Below, one piece after another: positions 1 through 6,120 of a DNA stretch of 12,882 bases (within the stretch, counting starts at the first letter, position 1; each line of letters opens with the position of its first letter). The DNA comes from Nitrospinae bacterium RIFCSPLOWO2_12_FULL_45_22 (GTDB lineage: Bacteria > 2-12-FULL-45-22): NCBI GenBank assembly GCA_001803565.1, contig MHDQ01000289.1, forward strand, positions 1 to 12,882. The letters are read 5' to 3'. Under the pieces are notes generated by a model that was not told the DNA's origin, did not search any database, and was given only the letters and a program-made list of their open reading frames with translations. The translations under genes were made by a program, and so were the position numbers.

Positions 1-516
1 AAGGTTGTTATAGGTTTTTTTCCTGAGCCAGATCAAGCTACCAGGGCGATAGCTGGTTTAATAGAAAATGGTCTCTGCCGTGAGACGATCAATGCCTTAT
101 CGTCTGTGCCGTACCCAGAGGGGCATTTCGGCACTGATAACAGAAAATCTTTCCTGCCGTTTTTCCCCCTGGTGGGTGGCGTCCTGGGTGCTATATCAGG
201 GTTTTTATTGGCGGCTGGTACGGCCTTACTCTACCCATTACCTACTGGAGGTAAGGCCATAGTAGCCCTTCCGACGGTAGGTATCATAACTTATGAAGTG
301 ATGATGTTGGGTGCTATAGTAGGGACAGTGATAGGGCTATTAATTGATAGCCGGCTGCCCCCCATTAAGACCCGGGCTTATGATAAGAGGATTAGTGAGG
401 GGCAGATCGGTGTGTTGGTGGGGTGTGACACCGAGGAAGAAATTAATCTGGTTCGAGAGCTCCTTACCCGCCATGGGGCTAAAGAAACTGAAAGGATTAA
501 TGGAGTAAAGTTGTAG
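1..516 (+). CDS. actD: Alternative complex III subunit ActD-like (DUF3341), 5' end outside window
   Basis: The reading frame is open from base 1 to the stop at 514-516, giving 171 visible residues. Family members normally begin with a short beta strand like the first residues seen here (KVVIGFFPEPDQA), so probably only a few N-terminal residues are missing; an internal ATG at 106 would cut the conserved N-terminal domain and is not the likely start. After the N-terminal domain come two hydrophobic segments, roughly residues 51-76 and 91-113, separated by a loop with the LPTGG segment, then a soluble C-terminal domain (VLVGCDTEEE). This two-helix arrangement is characteristic of DUF3341/ActD, a membrane subunit of quinol-oxidising alternative complex III and related complexes. 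Its exact role in the complex is not established. The cytochrome gene that follows on the same strand is what actE would be, which supports the assignment. The other subunits should lie upstream of the window. Confidence 0.8.
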   Translation, partial: KVVIGFFPEPDQATRAIAGLIENGLCRETINALSSVPYPEGHFGTDNRKSFLPFFPLVGGVLGAISGFLLAAGTALLYPLPTGGKAIVALPTVGIITYEVMMLGAIVGTVIGLLIDSRLPPIKTRAYDKRISEGQIGVLVGCDTEEEINLVRELLTRHGAKETERINGVKL

Positions 517-581
517 TGGGGGGTAAATTACTGAGTAGCTGCAGGGCCTAAAACTTTTCGTAACCGTGCAAGGGGTTTTCT

Positions 582-632
582 AACAGGGATAAACAGGATA
601 GAAGCAAATAGGACATCCTGTCTATCCCTGTT
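582..632. repeat. 18-bp inverted repeat (hairpin) between actD and actE
   Basis: The arm AACAGGGATAAACAGGAT (582-599) is complementary to 615-632 with one mismatch in 18 bases, leaving a 15-base loop. The right arm is followed by an A/T-rich stretch (TTTAAATTT), but not a true U-tract. It could partly attenuate transcription between the two genes, or it may simply be a dispersed palindromic repeat; repeats with this wording are seen between genes in many environmental bacterial genomes. No protein-coding potential is seen in 517-659. Confidence 0.7.
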
Positions 633-659
633 TAAATTTCTATTACAGGATAAAATTCA

Positions 660-1154
660 ATGTCTATTTACAGAGCTAAAAAGGCCATAAACAAAATCCC
701 TGTATGTCTGAGTGGGATTATGCTGGCTATAGTTTTAGCCGGTTGCCCCACGGAGATGACAGAGCAACCTTCCTATAAGCCTCAGGAGGCCCCACTACTT
801 ACACCACCTGCCTCTTCGGTGTCTACCCAGGGAAGAGCAGGGGGGCTCAGAGATTTGGCCTCGCCTACAACTGCTACACCAAAATCTATTGAGGAAGGGC
901 GTTATCTATTTCAGATTTATTGCACTATGTGTCACGGAGAAAAGGGCCGGGGTGATGGCCCGGTAGGGCAGAAATTTATCCCTAAGCCAGCCGACTTGAC
1001 CAGTGCCCACGTACAACAATTGGGTGACGAAGAGATATTTCTTAGGATAACTAACGGTTTTCAGACTATGCCGTCCTTTAAGAAAGACCTGACCCCTCAG
1101 GAGCGTTGGCACATAGTAAATTATGTCAGAAGCCTGGGGGTCAAGGGTGGTTAA
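660..1154 (+). CDS. actE: Monoheme cytochrome c lipoprotein, ActE-like
   Basis: This 164-residue protein carries a signal peptide ending in a lipobox, with the lipidated cysteine at about C29 (VLAGC). A proline-rich linker of about 45 residues follows, then a class I cytochrome c domain. The haem-binding motif is C88-T-M-C91-H92, and M137 in the TMPSF segment is the probable sixth iron ligand. The post-lipobox segment MTEQPSYKPQEA resembles the start of mature ActE proteins (DQPKYKPLEPS-like), which are membrane-anchored periplasmic monoheme cytochromes of alternative complex III. The role would be to pass electrons from the quinol-oxidising core to a periplasmic acceptor or oxidase. The start at 660 has only a weak AGGA-type ribosome site. 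The gene lies 143 bases after actD and converges with the zinc-ribbon gene, whose stop is 12 bases away. No ActF follows. Confidence 0.82.
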   Translation: MSIYRAKKAINKIPVCLSGIMLAIVLAGCPTEMTEQPSYKPQEAPLLTPPASSVSTQGRAGGLRDLASPTTATPKSIEEGRYLFQIYCTMCHGEKGRGDGPVGQKFIPKPADLTSAHVQQLGDEEIFLRITNGFQTMPSFKKDLTPQERWHIVNYVRSLGVKGG

Positions 1155-1166
1155 CAAATCTGGGGA

Positions 1167-1523
1167 TCAAGATTTTTTGCCTTTACTCTTTACCTCAGCC
1201 TTTTTATTGCCTTGAGTATAAAGGGTCATGGTGTATTCCTTGCCACAACTACGGCACATACCATGTACCGGGGTGGGTTTACCATTATTGGAAGGGACCT
1301 TTTGCACAAAGTTGAAATCCCCCCCGCACTCGGGGCACTTATAGGGGATAAATTTGACTGTCTGGGCTTCATTATCTTCTGTTTGAATCAGGTCCAAAAT
1401 GGTCAAATCCCGATAATGACCGTTCCAACAACGGAGAGACCGCACCTTATAGCCATTAGTATCTACATCAATATTCCAAAACATAGGTGCCCCGCACCTC
1501 TTACACTGGCCTACTATATCCAC
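1167..1523 (-). CDS. Small protein with two zinc-ribbon motifs
   Basis: The 118-residue product starts at a GTG (1521-1523), supported by a strong upstream GAGGGGGG nine bases away. It has two cysteine clusters. The first is C7-x2-C10 with C32-x3-H36 (CWNGH). The second is C63-x2-C66 (CPECG) with C90-x2-C93 (CRSCG). The spacing fits two zinc-ribbon folds. The C-terminus is lysine-rich (about residues 107-117), which would suit nucleic-acid binding. I do not recognise a named family. It follows the small membrane protein gene by 25 bases on the same strand and may be co-transcribed with it. A DNA/RNA-associated or regulatory zinc protein is an inference only. Confidence 0.72.
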   Translation of the reverse strand: MDIVGQCKRCGAPMFWNIDVDTNGYKVRSLRCWNGHYRDLTILDLIQTEDNEAQTVKFIPYKCPECGGDFNFVQKVPSNNGKPTPVHGMCRSCGKEYTMTLYTQGNKKAEVKSKGKKS

Positions 1524-1548
1524 CTCTTATAACCCCCCTCAGGTTTTT

Positions 1549-1755
1549 TTATGATAATAAGATTTTAATCCCGATGGAAAGAAAGTCGCAAAATTTTATG
1601 CCTGCAATCTCCAAGATATTCTTTACCACAAAAAGGCTTATGGCGCCTAGCAATAAGATGAATACCCAGCCCCCTTTTTTAATATAAGTCCATCCGGAGG
1701 CTAAATCGTGCAAGATATTATCTGTCTCTAGACCTAAATGATCTGGCTCTTTCAT
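1549..1755 (-). CDS. Hypothetical small membrane protein
   Basis: A 68-residue frame begins at the ATG at 1753-1755, only 10 bases after the CCA end of tRNA-Leu on the same strand. Residues about 29-52 form one strongly hydrophobic segment (starting GGWVFILLLG), preceded by two lysines, so a single-pass membrane protein is likely. The GGWVF stretch vaguely recalls the first helix of TolQ/ExbB/MotA-type proteins, but the protein is far too short for one and the likeness may be chance. No convincing Shine-Dalgarno sequence precedes the ATG. The zinc-ribbon gene follows 25 bases downstream. Whether it is translated is uncertain. Confidence 0.45.
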   Translation of the reverse strand: MKEPDHLGLETDNILHDLASGWTYIKKGGWVFILLLGAISLFVVKNILEIAGIKFCDFLSIGIKILLS

Positions 1756-1765
1756 AAAGGATTTG

Positions 1766-1852
1766 TGGTGCCGAAGAGGGGACTCGAACCCCTACGGGAA
1801 TACACCCACCACCCCCTCAAGATGGCGTGTCTACCAGTTCCACCACTCCGGC
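1766..1852 (-). tRNA. tRNA-Leu (anticodon GAG)
   Basis: This is an 87-base class II tRNA with encoded CCA (1766-1768 on the complementary strand) and discriminator A. The acceptor stem pairs GCCGGAG with CTTCGGC with one G-U pair. The D arm contains TGGTAGACACG. The anticodon stem CCATC/GGTGG holds the loop TTGAGGG, placing anticodon GAG at 1816-1818. The long variable arm has a GGG/CCC stem, and the T arm is AGGGG-TTCGAGT-CCCCT. It reads CUC and CUU leucine codons. Confidence 0.96.
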
Positions 1853-1921
1853 CCCTTTTAAAAACCTTTTGCTTTGATAAATAACTTCACTATAATAATA
1901 AGGGTCAGTTCTCGGCGAGTC

Positions 1922-1963
1922 AGCTTTCAGCCCATAGCCATTAGAGGCTGATGGCTTATAGCT
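1922..1963. repeat. Imperfect palindromic repeat upstream of tRNA-Leu
   Basis: The segment 1922-1939 (AGCTTTCAGCCCATAGCC) is imperfectly complementary to 1946-1963, with 13 of 18 positions pairing around a 6-base loop. The flanking sequence contains further GTCAG motifs. The same CAGCTTTCAG wording recurs at 4863-4872, so this is probably a member of a dispersed intergenic repeat family. It lies in the divergent region between tRNA-Leu and tldD. Confidence 0.5.
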
Positions 1964-2002
1964 CATTAGCCTATTCGTATATAATAGTTAATAGCAAAGC
2001 AT

Positions 2003-2030
2003 ATTTTATATCTAGAATTGATCTTGTCAA
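2003..2030 (-). promoter_or_regulatory. Predicted promoter reading toward tRNA-Leu
   Basis: On the complementary strand a perfect -35 box TTGACA (2025-2030) is followed after 16 bases by TAAAAT (2003-2008), five of six matches to the -10 consensus. Transcription would start near 1996 and give a leader of about 140 bases before the tRNA, passing through the palindromic repeat at 1922-1963. The -35 region is also part of the short palindrome TCTTGTCAAGA just upstream of tldD, so an operator is possible. Confidence 0.4.
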
Positions 2031-2049
2031 GACCATCTAGGAGAGAAAG

Positions 2050-3501
2050 TTGCGAGAATTAGCAGAGCTAGCTCTAGATGTAACCCGGATAAAAGGGGCT
2101 GTTTATGCCGATATAAGGATTATTGCGGTTAAAGGGGAATCCTTAATAATCAAGAATGGCCAGGTCAGCCATATTCATTGTTCCGAAGATAGGGGTTTTG
2201 GTGTGAGGGTCATAGTAGATGGGGCCTGGGGTTTTGCTAGTAGTGATGAGCTTACCCGGAATGAGATCAAGCGGGTAGCGGCACAGGCCGTAAAGATAGC
2301 TAAAGCCAGCGCCCTTTATAAGGGCAGGGGTGTGGTTTTAACCCCGGTAGTAAAGGCTGTAACTCATTGGTCCACACCCTTTGAAATAGACCCTTTCACA
2401 ATATCGTTGAGCGAGAAGATAGACTTATTGTTATCTATAGATAAGGCTTTGCGGCAGGTAAAAGAGGTAAAGATAGCCCGTGGTAATATGGAATTTCAGA
2501 AAAAGAGCCAGCTCTTTGCCAGCACCACCGGGTCTTTTATTGAGCAGGAGTCCTTATCGTCGGCAGCGGGTTATGCTGCTATTGCTATCAATCAAGATGA
2601 TCTCCAGATAAGGTCTTATCCCTCGTCTTTTGGTGGGCAATATATGACCAGGGGCTATGAACTAATCCAGGAATTGGCCTTAGAGGAGAATGCCAGCCGG
2701 ATTGCCGAAGAAGCAGCGGCTTTGCTAAAGGCCCCCCAATGTCCTACTGGCTACAAGGATATTATCCTGGATAGCTCACAATTGGCCCTGCAAATCCATG
2801 AATCTTGTGGTCACCCGGCGGAACTGGACCGGGTTCTGGGTACCGAGGCAGATTTTGCTGGCCGTAGTTTCCTCACCCCGGATAAGCTCCATTCTTTTCT
2901 CTATGGGTCTCCGGTGATAAATATAGTGGCTGATTCGCTAACCCCGGGTGGTATGGGCACTTATGGTTTTGATGACGAAGGGGTGCCGGCCCAGAGGTGG
3001 TATCTGGTCAAAGAGGGGCTCTTTTGTGGCTATCTGACTTCCCGACAAACAGCCCCAGAGATAGGGTTAAACCATTCTCAAGGGGCAATGCGGGCCTGCA
3101 ACTGGAATCGGCTGCCCCTTATCCGGATGAATAATGTTAGTCTGGAGCCGGATCAATGGAACCTGGAAGACCTCATAGCGGATACTAAAGATGGTGTCTT
3201 TATGGAGACCAATCGGAGTTGGAGTATAGACCAGTTGCGCTACAATTTTCAATTTGGCACCGAGATAGGTTGGGAGATAAAAAACGGCAAGAAAGGTAAA
3301 ATGTTGAAAAACCCTACCTACCAGGGTATCACGCCCCAGTTCTGGCAGGCCTGTGATGCCGTATGTAACGATAATTACTGGGTCCTGTGGGGGGTGCCTA
3401 ATTGCGGCAAGGGCCAGCCTGAACAGATCATCGCTACTAGCCATGGGGCTGCACCAGCTCGCTTCAGACAAGTTATGGTGGGGGTGGGATATGTTAAATA
3501 A
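2050..3501 (+). CDS. tldD: TldD metalloprotease subunit
   Basis: The 483-residue product matches the usual TldD length. It carries the HExxxH zinc motif H250-E251-S-C-G-H255, and C452 in the GVPNCGKGQP segment corresponds to the cysteine zinc ligand known in E. coli TldD. It is the catalytic half of the TldD/TldE heterodimer, which degrades unfolded peptides and in some bacteria trims ribosomally made peptides such as microcin B17. The start is a TTG at 2050 with an AGGAGAG ribosome site directly upstream, and it aligns with the usual N-terminus. A perfect TATAAT at 1980-1985 could be its -10 box, though no good -35 box is present. tldE begins inside its last codons. No candidate modified-peptide precursor is visible nearby, so the housekeeping role is most likely. 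Confidence 0.95.
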   Translation: MRELAELALDVTRIKGAVYADIRIIAVKGESLIIKNGQVSHIHCSEDRGFGVRVIVDGAWGFASSDELTRNEIKRVAAQAVKIAKASALYKGRGVVLTPVVKAVTHWSTPFEIDPFTISLSEKIDLLLSIDKALRQVKEVKIARGNMEFQKKSQLFASTTGSFIEQESLSSAAGYAAIAINQDDLQIRSYPSSFGGQYMTRGYELIQELALEENASRIAEEAAALLKAPQCPTGYKDIILDSSQLALQIHESCGHPAELDRVLGTEADFAGRSFLTPDKLHSFLYGSPVINIVADSLTPGGMGTYGFDDEGVPAQRWYLVKEGLFCGYLTSRQTAPEIGLNHSQGAMRACNWNRLPLIRMNNVSLEPDQWNLEDLIADTKDGVFMETNRSWSIDQLRYNFQFGTEIGWEIKNGKKGKMLKNPTYQGITPQFWQACDAVCNDNYWVLWGVPNCGKGQPEQIIATSHGAAPARFRQVMVGVGYVK

Positions 3502-4837
3502 AGAACAGGCCAGGAATATATTGAATAAAGTGCTAGAGTATTCCCGGGCGGATGAAACCGAGGTGAGCCTGGGTGGAGGGACGTTTGCGTTAACCAGGTT
3601 TGCTCAGAATATTGTTCACCAAAATACTATGGAGAGGGGTTATGAAGTATCGGTCAGGACAGTGCTGGGGAAAAAGACCGGCCGGGCCTCTACTAATCGC
3701 CTGACGGATAAAGACCTCAAAAGGGTAGTAGAAACAGCCCTGGATATTACCCGTCATATACCCGATGATCCAGAGTTATTGCCTGTCTTAGAACCACAGG
3801 AATATCGCCGGTTAGAAACTCCAGCCAGGAATACGGTAATTTTCAGCCCGGATAAACAATTAAAGCTCGTAGGTAAAATTATCAACCTGGCCCGGGGACA
3901 TGGCCTGAAGGCTTCTGGTAGCCTCAGCCATACTCTTGGCAGCCTGGAAGAGTATGGAGAGAGGGGTATTTTTGCCGTGGCTAATTCCAAAGGTCTCTTT
4001 GCCTACTATGGCCGGCAACTCTCATCTTTGTCTGTTACTATTGAGGGTGAAGATAGTTCGGGCTGGGCCCGCCAGGAAGGCCTGGGGCTGGCAGAGCTTA
4101 ATCCCGAAACCCTGGCCGCTACTGCTATAGACAAGGCCATAAAGAGCCAAAACCCCCGACTTATTGACCCGGGTGAATATACTGTTATCCTTGAGCCCGC
4201 TGCGGTAGCCAGCCTGGTCTGGTTCCTGGTAGATGGGTTCAATGCCTTAGCCTATTACGAAGGCCGTAGTTTTCTGAAAGATAAGCTAGGGCAAAAACTG
4301 GCAGGGGAAAACTTCACCATGCTGGATGATGCCTACCACCCTCTTTATAGCGAGAGACCTTTTGACGATGAGGGTATCCTGAAGAAGAAGGTTATTCTAT
4401 TTGACAGAGGAGTAGCGGCTAATCTGGTCTATTCTCGCAAAGAGGCCAGGAAGCATAAAGCGGAGCCGACGGGGCATGGCTTACAAGTCCCTAATCCCTG
4501 GGGTGCCCGGGCCGGTAATATTGTGGTTATGGGGGGCGAAGAGACCCTGGAAGAGATGATCAGGACAACAGAAAAGGGGCTCCTGGTTACCCGCTTCTGG
4601 TACAATCGCCTGGTAGACCCCATGCGAGTTATTGTTACTGGAATGACCCGGGATGGCACTTTTTTGGTCGAGAAGGGTAAGATTAAATATGGGGTAAAGA
4701 ACCTCCGGTTTAATCAATCCGTACTGGAGATAGCAAAAAATATTCGTGCCTTGAGCTCCCCTATCAAGATAGAAGGTATGGTAGTGCCGGCCATGAAGGT
4801 AGACCATTTCAATTTCACCAGCACTACCGAATTTTGA
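3491..4837 (+). CDS. tldE: TldE (PmbA) subunit of the TldD/E protease
   Basis: The frame stays open upstream to 3353, but the credible start is the ATG at 3491 (MLNKEQARNIL), giving 448 residues, the normal TldE size. It overlaps the end of tldD by 11 bases, implying translational coupling, and a G-rich GGGGGTGGG ribosome site precedes it. The HExxxH motif of TldD is absent, as expected for the non-catalytic partner. The C-terminal segment around VDPMRVIVTGMTRDGTFLVE is typical of the family. TldE shapes the substrate channel and is needed for protease activity. The gene ends seven bases before a large palindromic region that separates it from the convergent hydratase gene. Confidence 0.94.
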   Translation: MLNKEQARNILNKVLEYSRADETEVSLGGGTFALTRFAQNIVHQNTMERGYEVSVRTVLGKKTGRASTNRLTDKDLKRVVETALDITRHIPDDPELLPVLEPQEYRRLETPARNTVIFSPDKQLKLVGKIINLARGHGLKASGSLSHTLGSLEEYGERGIFAVANSKGLFAYYGRQLSSLSVTIEGEDSSGWARQEGLGLAELNPETLAATAIDKAIKSQNPRLIDPGEYTVILEPAAVASLVWFLVDGFNALAYYEGRSFLKDKLGQKLAGENFTMLDDAYHPLYSERPFDDEGILKKKVILFDRGVAANLVYSRKEARKHKAEPTGHGLQVPNPWGARAGNIVVMGGEETLEEMIRTTEKGLLVTRFWYNRLVDPMRVIVTGMTRDGTFLVEKGKIKYGVKNLRFNQSVLEIAKNIRALSSPIKIEGMVVPAMKVDHFNFTSTTEF

Positions 4838-4843
4838 CTATAG

Positions 4844-4966
4844 GCGGTCAGCTATCAGCCGTCAGCTTTCAGCTAAAACCAGGGGGGTCAGGGTATAGAG
4901 ATCAATAAGCTGACCCATCACACCTGATCCCTGTCGCTGACCGCTGATTGCTGAAAGCTTATTTTT
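4844..4966. repeat. Palindromic repeat between convergent genes, possible terminator
   Basis: The region contains nested inverted repeats: GCGGTCAGC (4844-4852) with its complement at 4936-4944, GCTTTCAGC (4865-4873) with 4950-4958, and an inner GGGTCAG/CTGACCC pair (4885-4891 and 4910-4916). On the + strand the right arm is followed by TTATTTTT (4959-4966), so it could end tldE transcription. It also shares the words GGGGTCAGGG and CTGATCCCTG with the element at 5812-5970, which suggests a dispersed repeat family. Confidence 0.6.
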
Positions 4967-5738
4967 AATGGCCCTTAAAATTGGGTTTGCGCTTGTTTAA
5001 GAAGGCATCCATACCCTCTTTCTGGTCTTCGGTAGCAAAGAGTTTAGCCGTCGCCTCGATACAAAATACCATATCATCACCCCCTAGTTCCCGATTAGCG
5101 GCCGTTTTAAGCAAGCTAACAGCTAAAGGGGCGCTTTCCATAATCTTCTTAGCTACCTCTACCGCCTTTCCCATCAACTGGTCATGAGGTACTACCAGGC
5201 TAATTAAGCCAATCCGCTCAGCCTCTTCGGCAGATATAGGCTCCGCTGTCATCATAAGATAGGAGGCCTTATTTCTGCCTAGCAGATCGAATAAACGGCC
5301 AATAGCAAAACCGGGCACCAGCCCGATCCTGGGCTCTGGCACCCCAAACTTGGCCTTATCGGAAGCAATGACAATATCAGAGGCAAGGCATAATTCCAGG
5401 CCACCACCCAGGGCTAGGCCACTCACGGCTGCTATTATAGGTTTAGGGAGCTTTTCCATACGATTAAACAAGGTCATAACATCCCGGGCAAAGCGTTCCA
5501 CATCAACCATGGTCTTGATCTGCTGGAAACCACTAATGTCTCCACCAGCACAGAAGGCCCTCCCAGCGCCAGTAAGGATCATTACCCGTACCTGCTCATC
5601 TTGTTCCACTAAATCCATAGCTGAACGCAGACCCTTTCTGATACCATGGCTCAAGGCGTTGAGCCGCTCTTCATAATTCAAGGTTACGTATGCAATACCA
5701 TCCTTCGCTTCATACAGAACCTGATCCAATTGCTGCAT
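4965..5738 (-). CDS. Enoyl-CoA hydratase/isomerase (crotonase family)
   Basis: The 257-residue protein has the standard crotonase length. The oxyanion-hole segments AFCAGGD (61-67) and ALGGGLEL (109-116) are present. Both glutamates used by true enoyl-CoA hydratases are found at the expected places, E115 and E135 (VPEPRIG), so hydratase activity is plausible; the segment after E135 is PGFAIGRL rather than the common PGAGGTQRL. It would hydrate a 2-enoyl-CoA to a 3-hydroxyacyl-CoA in the cytoplasm; the substrate cannot be read from sequence. The ATG at 5736-5738 follows a GAGGAGGAGAG ribosome site. It is divergent from the dehydratase gene at 6121, and the intergenic region holds a miniature transposon. 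Confidence 0.88.
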   Translation of the reverse strand: MQQLDQVLYEAKDGIAYVTLNYEERLNALSHGIRKGLRSAMDLVEQDEQVRVMILTGAGRAFCAGGDISGFQQIKTMVDVERFARDVMTLFNRMEKLPKPIIAAVSGLALGGGLELCLASDIVIASDKAKFGVPEPRIGLVPGFAIGRLFDLLGRNKASYLMMTAEPISAEEAERIGLISLVVPHDQLMGKAVEVAKKIMESAPLAVSLLKTAANRELGGDDMVFCIEATAKLFATEDQKEGMDAFLNKRKPNFKGH

Positions 5739-5803
5739 AACTTTCTCTCTCCTCCTCTTTAACCAGTAAATATGAATTTATAACCTCTAAACACACTAAG
5801 ATA

Positions 5804-5978
5804 AAAGGCAGGTAACAGTTCACCGGGGTCAGGGATCAGTTGTCAGGTATGCCTTTCCTCAAGGACCTCTACGGGCTATTAACCCTTCGCGCTATCTACA
5901 ACTAGCGATAACTATACAAAATTTAAAGTATTTTCCTGACCCCTGTTAACTGAACCCCGTGAACTGTTACAAAGGCAG
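5804..5978. mobile_element. 159-bp miniature transposon (MITE) with 8-bp target duplication
   Basis: The element spans 5812-5970. Its ends are 36-bp terminal inverted repeats, 5812-5847 and 5935-5970, matching at 29 of 36 positions with the outer 12 bases (GTAACAGTTCAC) perfect. It is flanked by a perfect 8-bp direct repeat AAAGGCAG at 5804-5811 and 5971-5978. It encodes no protein, so it would need a transposase supplied elsewhere. Ends beginning GTAA together with an 8-bp duplication are features described for the IS66 family; that family link is an inference. A small internal palindrome CGCTA/TAGCG lies near the centre. It sits between the divergent hydratase and dehydratase genes. Confidence 0.88.
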
Positions 5979-6031
5979 TTGCCTGCAGGGCAAGAGCTTA
6001 TCATTGATTGATTTCGATTTCAAGCCAAGAA

Positions 6032-6060
6032 TTGACATAGCCCATTCCTTTTGTTATTTT
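6032..6060 (+). promoter_or_regulatory. Predicted sigma-70 type promoter for the dehydratase gene
   Basis: A perfect -35 box TTGACA (6032-6037), a 17-base spacer and TATTTT (6055-6060, four of six matches) precede the dehydratase gene. The start of transcription would fall near 6067, giving a 5' leader of about 54 bases that carries the AGGAGGAGAGAGG ribosome site. The miniature transposon ends 54 bases upstream of the -35 box and leaves this promoter intact. Confidence 0.55.
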
Positions 6061-6120
6061 CAAGGTTAAGAAACAGATGTTTATTAGCGATAAAAATTTG
6101 GCCGTTAGGAGGAGAGAGGA

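Noticed and set aside
3353-3490. Upstream extension of the tldE reading frame inside tldD
   Set aside because: The frame is open, but it overlaps 138 bases of conserved tldD sequence. The ATG at 3491 has a G-rich ribosome site and gives the normal TldE N-terminus.
2050-4837. tldD/tldE as part of a ribosomally made peptide cluster
   Set aside because: No short precursor-like frame, modification enzyme or transporter is adjacent. TldD/E is widespread as a housekeeping protease.
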